Shown here: in pieces, positions 44,001 to 53,078 of the stretch | Layout of the letters: each line of letters begins with the position of its first letter | Position numbering within the stretch: the first letter of the stretch is position 1 | Source of the DNA: Achromobacter spanius | Lineage (GTDB): Bacteria; Pseudomonadota; Gammaproteobacteria; Burkholderiales; Burkholderiaceae_B | Length of the DNA: 64,000 nucleotides | NCBI RefSeq assembly: GCF_002812705.1 | Contig: NZ_CP025030.1 | Location: 2,728,001 to 2,792,000, forward strand | Direction of reading: 5' to 3' | Translations under genes and position numbers: made by a program | The notes under the pieces: model-generated | What the model saw: the letters and a program-made list of their open reading frames with translations, nothing else | Database searches by the model: none | What the model was told of the DNA's origin: nothing

Positions 44001-45043
44001 ACGGCGTGGGCGGCGAACTGCCCGCCGTCGAACGCAATGTGGCGCGCGAAGCCGCGCGTTGGCTGCTGCGCTTGAGCTCGGGGCGCGCCACGGATGCCGA
44101 TGTGCATGCTTGCGATCAATGGCGGGCCAGCAAGGCCGAACACGAACACGCCTGGCAGCGCGCGCAGCGGGTCAACGAACGTTTTGGATTGATCCCGTCT
44201 GCGCTGGGCATGGCCACCTTGAACCGGCCCGCACTGTCATCGCGCCGCGCGGCCTTGAAGACCTTGGTGGCGCTGGTGGTGGCGGGGCCGGTGGGCTGGG
44301 CGGCGTGGCGCGCCGACCCCATGAATTGGACGGCCGACTACCGCAGCGGCGCCGGCGAGCGGCGCGACGTGGGGCTGGCCGACGGGTCCACCCTGCAACT
44401 GAACACCGCCAGCGCGGTGGACGTGGTCTTCGATGCCACCACCCGCCTGCTGCGGCTGCGCGCAGGCGAAATTGCGGTGCATGTTGTGGCTGACGTAGTG
44501 GGCAATTCAGTGGCAAATTCCGTGGCCGATGCCGGGGCATATCCCGGGGCCAATTCCATGGGAACCCCCTTTGCCCAACCGCGCCCCTTCGTCGTCCGCA
44601 CCCGCCTGGGCGATATCGAAGCCCCGCCGTCGCGCTTTTGCGTGCGGCAGGACGGCGTGCAATGCCAGGTCAGCGTGCAGGAAGGCCGTGTGCGTCTCAG
44701 CCGGGGCGGGCAAATCCTGAACCTGGCGGCGGGCCAGCAGGGCAGCCTGAGCGATGCCGGCGTGTCCGACCCGTCGCCCGCCGATCCGCACGCCGCGGAC
44801 TGGATGCGCGGCGTGCTGCACGCCAGCCAGTTGCGTCTGGATGCCTTCGCCGTGGAGCTGGGCCGATATCGCCCGGGCGTGTTGCGCTGCGACCCCGATG
44901 TGGCGCATCTGCGGATATCCGGCGCCTTCCAATTGAACGACACCGACGCCGTGCTGGCCGCCTTGCCCGCGACCCTGCCGGTGCAGGTGCGCTATCGCAC
45001 GCCCTATTGGGTGACCATCGGTCCGCGCGCGTCTTCAGCGTGA
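43979..45043 (+). CDS. hurR: FecR-type sigma-factor regulator of the heme regulon
   Basis: 354 residues. N-terminal cytosolic DUF4880 (about 18-65), one membrane helix (about 92-110) and periplasmic FecR domain (about 118-260), then STN-interacting C-terminus. It relays the receptor signal to HurI. Two oddities are seen: a low-complexity insert of about 30 residues (171-200, with VGNSVANSVAD) between strands that are normally adjacent, and APPSRFCVRQ where FecR proteins usually have GTRF. ATG 43979 overlaps the hurI end. Confidence 0.9.
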   Translation: MHHGGELNGVGGELPAVERNVAREAARWLLRLSSGRATDADVHACDQWRASKAEHEHAWQRAQRVNERFGLIPSALGMATLNRPALSSRRAALKTLVALVVAGPVGWAAWRADPMNWTADYRSGAGERRDVGLADGSTLQLNTASAVDVVFDATTRLLRLRAGEIAVHVVADVVGNSVANSVADAGAYPGANSMGTPFAQPRPFVVRTRLGDIEAPPSRFCVRQDGVQCQVSVQEGRVRLSRGGQILNLAAGQQGSLSDAGVSDPSPADPHAADWMRGVLHASQLRLDAFAVELGRYRPGVLRCDPDVAHLRISGAFQLNDTDAVLAALPATLPVQVRYRTPYWVTIGPRASSA

Positions 45044-45156
45044 ATGAGTCTCTGTTACAAAATACCCGCGCGCGCGCTGTCCGATTTCCAAATCACGCGG
45101 GTCATGGTCTGTATAGGCAAACGAATGCCGATACCCGTTGGATCGAAAGGACGACC

Positions 45157-47787
45157 ATGGCTTATCTTCCCGCCGGCCGCGCAAGCGGCTCCCGACCCGC
45201 GCAGGCTGCGCATCGCGTCACTCACCTGACTTGCGCCGTGCGTGCCGCCTTGGCGTTTGCCGCCGTGTCCGCCGCGACGCTGCCGCTGGCCGCCGCCCAG
45301 GCGCAATCCACGCAATCCACGCAAGCCAGCGCCAGCGCCGCGCGCAGCTATCGCATTCCGGCGGGCACGCTGGCCGAGGCGCTGCCGCGTTTTGCCGACA
45401 GCGCGGGCGTGACCGTGTTGTTCGATGGCGCGCTGGTGGGCCAGCGCCGCACGCCGGGGCTGTCAGGCACCTACTCCGTGGCGGACGGCTTCGCGCGCTT
45501 GCTGGAGGGCAGCGGCCTGGCCGTGCAGGAACGTAGCGTGGGCGTCTTCGTGCTGCGCGCCGCCCCGCAGGCCGGCGTGACGCAACTGGCGCCCGTCAAG
45601 GTGGAAGGCGAGGGGGCATTGATCACGCCCGCCTGGGAAACCAGCACCGACCGCCAGCGCATGGACGACTTGCAGATCAAGAACTGGAGCGACCTGGGCA
45701 AGCGCGCCGAAGCCGGCGTGAGCTTCAACCGGACCACCAACAGCATCAACATTCGCGGCCTGGACCAAGATCGCGTGCTGACCCGCGTGGACGGCATCCG
45801 GCTGCCATGGCTGGATGACGGCGCGCGTGGCGTGAAGGGCGGCCTGGAAGCCGTGGACTTCAACAGCCTGTCGCGGCTGGACATCGTGCGCGGCGCGGAC
45901 GCCACCGGCGGCGGTTCCGGCGCCATCTCGGGCATTGCCGACCTGCGCACGCTGGACCCGTCCGACCTGCTCACCGACGGCAAGACCTTCGGCGCGCTGG
46001 CCAAGACCGACTACGATTCCGCAGATTCAAGCTGGGGCGCCAACGCGGCGCTGGCGGGGCAGATCCACAGCAATACCTTCTGGCTGGTGCAGGCCGGCGT
46101 GCGCAACGGCCACGCGCTGGACAACCGGGGCGACGTGGGCGGCTACGGCCCGCAGCGCAGCGAACCCAGCCCCGAAAACTACGACCAGCGCAGCTTCCTG
46201 CTGAAGCTGCAACAGCGCGTGGAAGGCGGCCACCGCTTCGGCCTGACGGGCGAAACCTTCAAGCGCAATGCCGACATCGACAACATGTACGAGCAAGGTG
46301 CGGGCACCAGCTACCTGTACGGCGAAAACAGCACCAAGAAAGAAACCGAGCGCGAGCGCGTGTCGTTCGACTATTCCTACCAGGCGCCCAACGCGGGTGG
46401 CCTGATCGACACGGCCACCGCCATCGTCTACTGGCAGCGCGTGCGGCTGGACAATTCACTGGACGGCGTGCGCAGTGTGGATTCGCGCGCCCGCATCATT
46501 CCCGGCGATCCGTTCCGCTACGGCTTTCCCAGCGGCCCCTACGGGCGCAGCAACTCCATCCAGCAGACGCTGTTCGGCGTGAACGGCGAACTGACCAAGC
46601 GCTTTGCCGGCACGTCCGTGTCGCAACTGTGGACGCTGGGGGGCGAATGGTACGGCAACAAGACCGAGCAGAATTCCAGCGGCTACGACAATTGCCCGAC
46701 CATCCGCCCGGGCCTCCCCGCACGATTCGGCCCGCGTGCCTGCGACATGCTGCACACCAACCAGGCCGACGTGCCGCAGTCCAAGGGTGACCAATGGGCG
46801 CTGTGGGTGCAAGACGAGTTCAGCTTTGCCGACGGCCGCTACACCGTCATGCCGGCCCTGCGCTACGACCACTACGAACAAAAGCCGCAGTCCACCGACA
46901 GCTACGACAGCAATCCCAACGCGGGCGCGCTGCCGCCGTCCAACAGCGGCAGCCGCTTCTCGCCCAAGCTGCTGGCCACGTGGAAGGCGATGGACGAACT
47001 GAGCGTCTATGCCCAGTACGCCTACGGCTTCAAGGCGCCCAGCGCCAGCCAGCTTTACACCAACTACGGCGGCCCCGGCACCTATCTGCGCGTGGGCAAT
47101 CCGTACCTGAAACCCGAGACCAGCAAGGGCTGGGAACTGGGCGCCAAGATCGGGTCTGACGCGCTGGGTGGTGCGGTATCGTTCTTTGATAACCGCTATC
47201 AGAACTTCATCGATAGCAATCAGCCGCTGGACCCCAATTCGCCGCAATGGCAGGCGGGTTGGGCGGGGCAATATCCGCTGGGAATCACGGGCAACGTCAA
47301 CCGCGCCAAGGTGCGCATCTATGGCGCCGAGGCCAGCGCGCACTGGAAGTTCTCGCCGGGTTGGCGCACCTGGGGTTCGCTGGCGTGGGCCGTGGGCAAG
47401 GATGAAGGCACCGGGCGATACCTGAATTCGGTGGCGCCGCTGAAGGCCATTCTGGGCGTGGGCTACGGCCGGGATGTGTGGGGCGTGGACGCCATGCTGA
47501 CCACCGCGCTCAAGCGTGACAAGGTCGAATACCCGGACGCATCGGCCACCGCGCCCAATGCCGACTTTCAAGCGCCGGGCTATGGTGTGGTGGACTTGAT
47601 GGGTTATTGGCGGCCCGCCGCCGTGAAGGGGCTGCAAGTGCAGGCAGGCGTGTTCAACCTGTTCGACAAGAAGTACTGGGAAGCCATCAATGTGCCCACG
47701 GCGGGTTCGCTCGCCTTGCCGCGCACGGTGGATTGGTACACGGAACCGGGACGCAGCGTGCGCGTGTCGCTGACGTACCAGTATTGA
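45157..47787 (+). CDS. bhuR: TonB-dependent heme/hemoprotein receptor
   Basis: 876 residues from ATG 45157, RBS GAAAGGA. Signal peptide cut near AQA-Q (about 50); STN signalling domain (about 62-134, RSYRIPAGTLAEALPRFADS); TonB box/plug (about 145-270); 22-stranded barrel ending YQY. The STN domain explains the adjoining sigma/anti-sigma pair: heme binding outside is signalled to HurR and HurI. Order and content match Bordetella hurIR-bhuRSTUV. The heme-ligand histidines were not assigned. Confidence 0.92.
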   Translation: MAYLPAGRASGSRPAQAAHRVTHLTCAVRAALAFAAVSAATLPLAAAQAQSTQSTQASASAARSYRIPAGTLAEALPRFADSAGVTVLFDGALVGQRRTPGLSGTYSVADGFARLLEGSGLAVQERSVGVFVLRAAPQAGVTQLAPVKVEGEGALITPAWETSTDRQRMDDLQIKNWSDLGKRAEAGVSFNRTTNSINIRGLDQDRVLTRVDGIRLPWLDDGARGVKGGLEAVDFNSLSRLDIVRGADATGGGSGAISGIADLRTLDPSDLLTDGKTFGALAKTDYDSADSSWGANAALAGQIHSNTFWLVQAGVRNGHALDNRGDVGGYGPQRSEPSPENYDQRSFLLKLQQRVEGGHRFGLTGETFKRNADIDNMYEQGAGTSYLYGENSTKKETERERVSFDYSYQAPNAGGLIDTATAIVYWQRVRLDNSLDGVRSVDSRARIIPGDPFRYGFPSGPYGRSNSIQQTLFGVNGELTKRFAGTSVSQLWTLGGEWYGNKTEQNSSGYDNCPTIRPGLPARFGPRACDMLHTNQADVPQSKGDQWALWVQDEFSFADGRYTVMPALRYDHYEQKPQSTDSYDSNPNAGALPPSNSGSRFSPKLLATWKAMDELSVYAQYAYGFKAPSASQLYTNYGGPGTYLRVGNPYLKPETSKGWELGAKIGSDALGGAVSFFDNRYQNFIDSNQPLDPNSPQWQAGWAGQYPLGITGNVNRAKVRIYGAEASAHWKFSPGWRTWGSLAWAVGKDEGTGRYLNSVAPLKAILGVGYGRDVWGVDAMLTTALKRDKVEYPDASATAPNADFQAPGYGVVDLMGYWRPAAVKGLQVQAGVFNLFDKKYWEAINVPTAGSLALPRTVDWYTEPGRSVRVSLTYQY

Positions 47788-47793
47788 TCTCGC

Positions 47794-47825
47794 GCCGCCG
47801 CCTGGCACTTGCTTCAGGCGGCGGC
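47794..47825 (+). promoter_or_regulatory. Intercistronic hairpin between bhuR and bhuS
   Basis: Perfect 11-bp stem GCCGCCGCCTG / CAGGCGGCGGC with a 10-nt loop and no T run, 7 bp after the bhuR stop. Such hairpins often protect the upstream message or set the ratio of receptor to downstream transporter expression. Confidence 0.6.
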
Positions 47826-47872
47826 AGTTTGCAAATCGAAGCGAAAGCGACACCCAAGGCTGGAGGCCTACG

Positions 47873-48919
47873 ATGACGAATCAAGATTTCAACACCCGCG
47901 CTGAAGCACTGCGCGCCCGCAACGAAACGCTGGCCGCGTCGCAACCGGGCCTGCGCGCCCGCAACCTGGCGCAGGCGCTGGGCGTGTCCGAGGCGGAGTG
48001 GATTGCGGCGGGCTGTGGCGGCGTGAGGTCCACCGCGCTGCACGGCGCGCCGCAAGACATCTTCCGCGAACTGGGCACGCTGGGCGAAGTAATGGCCCTG
48101 ACGCGCAACGACTGGTGCGTGCACGAGCGCCACGGCGCGTATCTGGATATCCAGGCCGACGGCCCGGTGGGCCTGGTGCTGGGGCCCGACATTGACCTGC
48201 GCGTGTTCTTCACCGCGTGGAAATCCGCTTGGGCGGTTGAGCAGGACGGCCGCCACAGCCTGCAATTCTTCGACGGCGCCGGCGTGGCGGTGCACAAGGT
48301 CTACCGCACCGAGGCCACCAATGCCGCTGCCTACGACGCGCTGGTGCAAAAGTTCGCGGGCGACGCGCAATGGCCCACCCTCGAAGCCTATGCGCCCGCC
48401 ACGGATGCGGACGAGGTTGATGACGCGGCAAGCTGGCGCGAAGCCTGGCTGGGCATGAAAGACACGCACGAATTCTTCCCGCTGTTGCGCAAGTTCAAGG
48501 TGTCGCGCCTGGCGGCGTTGGCGGCGGCCGGTGAAGACCTGGCGCAGCCCGTGCCGGCGGAATCGGTTGAACGCATGTTGCAGTCGGCGGCGGAATCGGG
48601 CCTGTCCATCATGTGCTTCGTGGGCAATCGCGGCATGATCCAGATCCATACCGGCCCCGTCCAGCAACTGCGCCGCACCGGCCCTTGGTACAACGTGCTG
48701 GACCCGAAGTTCAACCTGCATCTGGACACCACCGCCATCGCGTCGGCCTGGGTGGTGAACAAGCCCACGTCCGACGGCTGGGTGACCTCGCTTGAGGTGT
48801 ATGCCGCCACGGGCGACCTGATCGTGCAGTTCTTTGGCGAGCGCAAGCCCGGCAAGCCGGAACTGACGGGCTGGCGCGAATTGATGGTGGGCCTGTGCGG
48901 CGCGCCGCTGGCGGTTTGA
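47873..48919 (+). CDS. bhuS: Heme-degrading/trafficking protein, HemS/ChuS family
   Basis: 348 residues with two homologous HemS/ChuX halves (about 15-170 and 190-345), the standard length of the family. Cytosolic heme-binding protein that sequesters or degrades imported heme to free iron. The second half holds NRGMIQIHTGPV with the usual His and ends GWRELMVGLC, as in HemS. RBS GGAGG lies 6 bp before the ATG. In Bordetella the equivalent is BhuS. Confidence 0.94.
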   Translation: MTNQDFNTRAEALRARNETLAASQPGLRARNLAQALGVSEAEWIAAGCGGVRSTALHGAPQDIFRELGTLGEVMALTRNDWCVHERHGAYLDIQADGPVGLVLGPDIDLRVFFTAWKSAWAVEQDGRHSLQFFDGAGVAVHKVYRTEATNAAAYDALVQKFAGDAQWPTLEAYAPATDADEVDDAASWREAWLGMKDTHEFFPLLRKFKVSRLAALAAAGEDLAQPVPAESVERMLQSAAESGLSIMCFVGNRGMIQIHTGPVQQLRRTGPWYNVLDPKFNLHLDTTAIASAWVVNKPTSDGWVTSLEVYAATGDLIVQFFGERKPGKPELTGWRELMVGLCGAPLAV

Positions 48920-48939
48920 AGACAATCCAAGGACGCTTG

Positions 48940-49773
48940 ATGAAAAAATGGTTGGCAATTGCGTTGGGCTGGGTCGTCGCGGTGGGCGTGCATGCCGCCG
49001 AACCCAGCCGGGTGGTGAGCCTGGGCGGTAGCGTCACGGAAATCGTTTATGGCTTGGGTGAGGGCGACCGGCTGGTGGGCGACGACCTGTCCAGCCTGTA
49101 TCCCGAAGCCGCCACCAAGCTGCCGCGCGTGGGCTATTACCGCGCCGTGCCGGTGGAAGGCGTGCTGTCGCTCAAGCCCGACCTGGTGCTGGCGTCCGAA
49201 CAGGCGGGGCCGCCGGACGCGCTCAAGCGGCTGGCCGGCGTGGGCGTGCGCGTGGTCACCGTATCGGATGCGCCGTCGGTGGATTCACTGAAGGCGCGCA
49301 TCCGCGCGGTGGCCGAGGCGCTGGGCGTCGCGCCCGCGGGCGAGCGCATGGTGGACGAGGTCACCCGCGAACTCGCGCGCGCCGAAGCCATCCCGGCCAC
49401 GCGCGCGCGCGCCTTGCTGCTACTTAACCGCACCGGCACGCCGCAGGGCGCGGGCCGCGACACCGCTGCCAACGAAGTCATGCATCTGGCGGGGCTGGTC
49501 AACGTGCTGGACGGGCAGCAAGGCTACAAGCCCTTGTCCGCCGAGGCCATCGGCGCGCTGGGGCCGGACCTGATCGTGGTGACGAAGGCGTCGCTGGACG
49601 CCGGCGGCGGCATGGAAAAATTCCTGGCGCAGCCGGGTATCGCCGGGTCGCAGGCGGCCGCCAAGCGCCGCGTGGTGGTCATGGACGACCTGCTGATCCT
49701 GGGCATGGGGCCGCGCCTGCCCTTGGCGCTGACCCAGCTCAAGCAAGAGGTTGCCCATGTCATGGCGCGTTAG
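48940..49773 (+). CDS. bhuT: Periplasmic heme-binding protein of the ABC importer
   Basis: 277 residues from ATG 48940 (MKKWLAIALGWVVAVGVHA); signal peptide cut near VHA-AE. Class III binding fold (Peripla_BP_2; VSLGGSVTEIVYGLGEGDRLVG start) as in HmuT/ShuT. It passes heme from BhuR to the BhuUV transporter. It starts 20 bp after bhuS and its end overlaps bhuU by 17 bp. Confidence 0.93.
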   Translation: MKKWLAIALGWVVAVGVHAAEPSRVVSLGGSVTEIVYGLGEGDRLVGDDLSSLYPEAATKLPRVGYYRAVPVEGVLSLKPDLVLASEQAGPPDALKRLAGVGVRVVTVSDAPSVDSLKARIRAVAEALGVAPAGERMVDEVTRELARAEAIPATRARALLLLNRTGTPQGAGRDTAANEVMHLAGLVNVLDGQQGYKPLSAEAIGALGPDLIVVTKASLDAGGGMEKFLAQPGIAGSQAAAKRRVVVMDDLLILGMGPRLPLALTQLKQEVAHVMAR

Positions 49774-50755
49774 CGCGCCCTTGGCCTTGGGCCTCTTGGC
49801 CGTGGCGTTGGTAATGGCCGTGCTGGCCGCCAGCGCCCACGGCGCGGTGTCGATACCGCTGCGCGAACTGCCCGCGCTGCTGTGGGGGCCGGCCACGCCG
49901 GACAACGCCCTGTGGCGCAATGTGCTCGTCGACATCCGCCTGCCGCGCGTGCTGTTCGCGGTGGTGGCGGGCGCGGGGCTGGCGATATCGGGCGCGGCCA
50001 TGCAGGCGCTGTTTCGCAACCCGCTGGCCGAGCCCGGGTTGATCGGCATTTCCGCGGGCGGGGCCTTGGGGGCGGTGGCCGCCATCGTGCTGACTTCGGG
50101 CGGCTTCTGGATCACCGCGCCGTCGGCCTTCGTCGGCAGCCTGGTGGCCACAATGTGCGCCTACGCCGTGGGCCGGCGCGTGCCGGGCGTGGCGGGCCTG
50201 CTGCTGGCCGGCGTGGCCATCACGGCGATGTCGTTCAGCGTGATCGGGCTGTTCACCTTCGTGGCCACCGATGCGCAACTGCGCGACCTGACGTTCTGGA
50301 ACATGGGCAGCCTGGGCGGGGCCAACTGGAATGTGCTGGCCTTCCTGGGGCCGTGGGTGCTGCTGATGAGCGCTTGGCTGATCAGCCAATGGCGCGTGAT
50401 GAACGCCTTGCTGCTGGGCGAGCGCGAGGCCCAGCACCTGGGCTATGCGCTCAAGCGCGTGCGCGCGCAACTGGTGCTGGCCAGCGCGCTGATCGTCGGC
50501 CCGCTGGTGGCGGCTACCGGCACCATCGTTTTTGTAGGGCTGGTGGTGCCGCATCTGGTGCGCATGACGCTGGGCGCCAATCACCGCTGGCTGCTGCCCG
50601 CCACGGTGCTGGCGGGCGGCCTGGCGCTGGTGCTGGCCGATTGGATGGCCCGCACGGTGGTCGTGCCCGCCGAATTGCCGATCGGCCTGGTCACGGGGCT
50701 GGTGGGCGGCCCGTTCTTCCTGTGGCTGCTGGCGCGCGGACGGAGGCTGGGATGA
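49757..50755 (+). CDS. bhuU: Heme ABC transporter permease (FecCD family)
   Basis: 332 residues from ATG 49757, with AAGAGG upstream. FecCD/BtuC-type permease with about ten membrane helices; characteristic RLPRVLFAVVAGAGLAISGAAMQALFRNPLAEP and ISAGGALGAV. Forms the heme channel of the inner membrane. Its TGA overlaps the bhuV ATG (ATGA). Confidence 0.94.
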   Translation: MSWRVSAPLALGLLAVALVMAVLAASAHGAVSIPLRELPALLWGPATPDNALWRNVLVDIRLPRVLFAVVAGAGLAISGAAMQALFRNPLAEPGLIGISAGGALGAVAAIVLTSGGFWITAPSAFVGSLVATMCAYAVGRRVPGVAGLLLAGVAITAMSFSVIGLFTFVATDAQLRDLTFWNMGSLGGANWNVLAFLGPWVLLMSAWLISQWRVMNALLLGEREAQHLGYALKRVRAQLVLASALIVGPLVAATGTIVFVGLVVPHLVRMTLGANHRWLLPATVLAGGLALVLADWMARTVVVPAELPIGLVTGLVGGPFFLWLLARGRRLG

Positions 50756-51540
50756 CGCTTGCCGCACACCAACTGACGCTGTCGCGCGGTGGCACGCGCA
50801 TCCTGACTGATGTGTCGCTGGCGGTACGCCCCGGTGAAGTCGTGGGCTTGCTGGGGGCCAACGGCGCGGGCAAGTCCACGCTGCTGGGGGCGCTGGCGGC
50901 CGAGCTGTCGGCGGAGGCCGGCCAGTTGAGCCTGGACGGCGCGGCGCTTGCCGACATGGCCTTGTCACGGCAAGCACGGCGCCGCGCCGTCCTGCCGCAA
51001 AAGCCGGGCCTGACCTTCGACCTGGACGTGCGCGAAGTGGTCGCCATGGGCGCGTACCCCTTTCCCGAACTGGCGCCCGCCCAGGTCGATGCGCTGGTCA
51101 CCCAGGCGCTGGACCTGGCCGATGCGGCCCACCTGGGCGGCCGCCGCTATCCCGAACTGTCGGGCGGCGAACAGCAGCGCGTGCAGTTCGCGCGCGTACT
51201 GGTGCAATGCCACGCCGCGCGCGCGCCCGGTGAAGCGCGCTACCTGCTGCTGGACGAGCCCACCGCCAGCCTGGACCCCAAGCATCAAACCGACTTGCTG
51301 CGCCGCGCCTGGCAACTGGCGCACACCGGCAATACGGGCGTACTGGTGATCCTGCATGACATGAACCTGGCCGCGCGCTGGTGCGACCGCCTGCTGCTGC
51401 TGAGCGGGGGCCGCGATATCGCGCAGGGCAGGCCGGGGGACGTATTGAGCGCCGCCAACCTGTACCTGGCGTTCGGCATCGACGCGCAGGTGATCCCGCA
51501 TCCACTGCAACCGGACCGCCTGTTGGTGTTGACGATGTGA
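50752..51540 (+). CDS. bhuV: Heme ABC transporter ATP-binding protein
   Basis: 262 residues. Walker A GANGAGKST (about 36-44), signature LSGGEQQRVQFARVL, Walker B YLLLDEPTASLD and switch H in LHDMN, of the HmuV/BtuD group. It energises heme import. Last gene of the heme operon; no clear terminator follows before yajQ. Confidence 0.95.
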   Translation: MTLAAHQLTLSRGGTRILTDVSLAVRPGEVVGLLGANGAGKSTLLGALAAELSAEAGQLSLDGAALADMALSRQARRRAVLPQKPGLTFDLDVREVVAMGAYPFPELAPAQVDALVTQALDLADAAHLGGRRYPELSGGEQQRVQFARVLVQCHAARAPGEARYLLLDEPTASLDPKHQTDLLRRAWQLAHTGNTGVLVILHDMNLAARWCDRLLLLSGGRDIAQGRPGDVLSAANLYLAFGIDAQVIPHPLQPDRLLVLTM

Positions 51541-51604
51541 AGCCCGCTCCAGGGCCGGTAAAATAGGCGGCTTAATTTCACTCATCACCAACAGGACCCG
51601 TGTC

Positions 51605-52087
51605 ATGCCTACTTTTGACGTCGTCTCCGAAGTCGACAAACACGAACTCACCAACGCCATCGACCAAGCCAACCGTGAACTCGCCACCCGTTTCGACTTC
51701 AAGGGCACCGAGGCCAAGTTCGAACTGGATGGCTTTGTCGTGACCCAGGTTGCCACAAGCGCGTTCCAGCTCAAGCAGATGCTCGACATCTTGCGCGGCC
51801 GCCTGTCGGCGCGCGGCATCGACGTGCGCTGCCTGGACGTGGCCGACCCGCTGGAAAACCTGGGCGGCGCGCGCCAGAAAGTCACCATCAAGCAGGGCAT
51901 CGAACAGCCCGTGGCCAAGAAGCTGATCGCCGCCATCAAGAACGCCAAGCTCAAGGTGGAATCGCAGATCAACGGCGACAAGCTGCGCATCACCGGCAAG
52001 AAGCGCGACGACCTGCAAGCCGCCATCGCGCTGCTGAAAAAAACCGACGTAGACCTGCCCCTGCAGTTCGAGAACTTCCGCGACTAG
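51605..52087 (+). CDS. yajQ: YajQ-family nucleotide-binding protein
   Basis: 160 residues, with the family start MPTFDVVSEVDKHEL, NAIDQANRELATRFDFKG and end PLQFENFRD. Two ferredoxin-like domains; homologues bind cyclic di-GMP or nucleotides and nucleic acid. Cytosolic. AACAGGA before the ATG is its ribosome-binding site. No functional link to its neighbours is evident. Confidence 0.95.
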   Translation: MPTFDVVSEVDKHELTNAIDQANRELATRFDFKGTEAKFELDGFVVTQVATSAFQLKQMLDILRGRLSARGIDVRCLDVADPLENLGGARQKVTIKQGIEQPVAKKLIAAIKNAKLKVESQINGDKLRITGKKRDDLQAAIALLKKTDVDLPLQFENFRD

Positions 52088-52105
52088 GCGCCCCGGCCGA
52101 TCGCC

Positions 52106-53011
52106 ATGGGGCACTCCAGCGAACTGCAACTGGTGGTTGAGCTGGCGCGCGCGGGCGGCATGTCCGCCGCCGCCCGGCAGTTGGATGTGACCCCGGCGGC
52201 CGTCAGCAAACGGCTTGCGCAGATCGAGGCGCGGCTGGGGGTGCGCTTGTTCAACCGCAGCACCCGCCGTCTGAGCCTGACCGCCGAAGGCGAGGTCTAC
52301 CTGGAAAGCGCGCGCCGCATCCTGGATGAAATCGAAGACCTGGACCAGCTTATCGCCAGCCGCCAGGACAGCCCGCGCGGGCGCCTGAAGGTCAACGCGC
52401 CCTTGGGCTTTGGCCGCAGCTACATCGCACCCGCCATCGCCGAATTCGCGCAGAAATACCCCGACGTCACGCTGCAATTGCAGTTGACAGACAGCCCCGC
52501 CGACTTCGTGCGCGATGCTTTCGACGTGGCGATCCGGTTCGGCGACCTGCCCGATACACGTCTTATCGCCCGCAAGATCGCGCCCAACCGCCGACTGGTG
52601 TGCGCGTCCCCCGGCTACCTGAAGACGCATGGTGTGCCGACCACGCCGCATGACCTCGCGCGCCATCAGTGCATCGTGCTGCGGCAAAACGAAGATGCCT
52701 ACAGCCTGTGGCGGTTTACCAAGGGGCGCCGCAGCGAAACCGTGAAGGTGCGCGGCGCGCTGAGCAGCAACGATGGCGAAGTGACGCTGACCTGGGGCCT
52801 GGCGGGCCTGGGCATCTTGCAGCGTGCCGAATGGGATCTGGCGCGCTACCTGCGCAGCGGCCGGCTGGTGCGCGTGCTGGAAGACTACGCGCTGCCGCAG
52901 GCGGACATCTACGCGGTGTTCCCCGAACGCCATCACCTATCGGCCAAGGTCCGCATCTTCGTGGACTTCCTGGTCGGCTATTTCCAGCAGGAATCGCAAG
53001 CGCGCTGGTAG
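52106..53011 (+). CDS. LysR-family transcriptional regulator
   Basis: 301 residues; HTH at about 5-60 (GGMSAAARQLDVTPAAVSKRLAQIE) and effector domain (about 85-295) of the CrgA/DmlR-like group. The first helix is shorter than usual, so the true start might be slightly upstream, but no in-frame alternative with good context was found. It lies 18 bp after yajQ on the same strand, and the convergent alkA follows. A tartrate/D-malate dehydrogenase of the DmlA type lies 2 kb downstream but is not adjacent. Confidence 0.88.
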   Translation: MGHSSELQLVVELARAGGMSAAARQLDVTPAAVSKRLAQIEARLGVRLFNRSTRRLSLTAEGEVYLESARRILDEIEDLDQLIASRQDSPRGRLKVNAPLGFGRSYIAPAIAEFAQKYPDVTLQLQLTDSPADFVRDAFDVAIRFGDLPDTRLIARKIAPNRRLVCASPGYLKTHGVPTTPHDLARHQCIVLRQNEDAYSLWRFTKGRRSETVKVRGALSSNDGEVTLTWGLAGLGILQRAEWDLARYLRSGRLVRVLEDYALPQADIYAVFPERHHLSAKVRIFVDFLVGYFQQESQARW

Positions 53012-53078
53012 GCCGGATGGGGTTCAGCCTGGATCCGGTTCAGCTCCAATGCGGTTCAGCCCGGATGCAGTTCAACCC

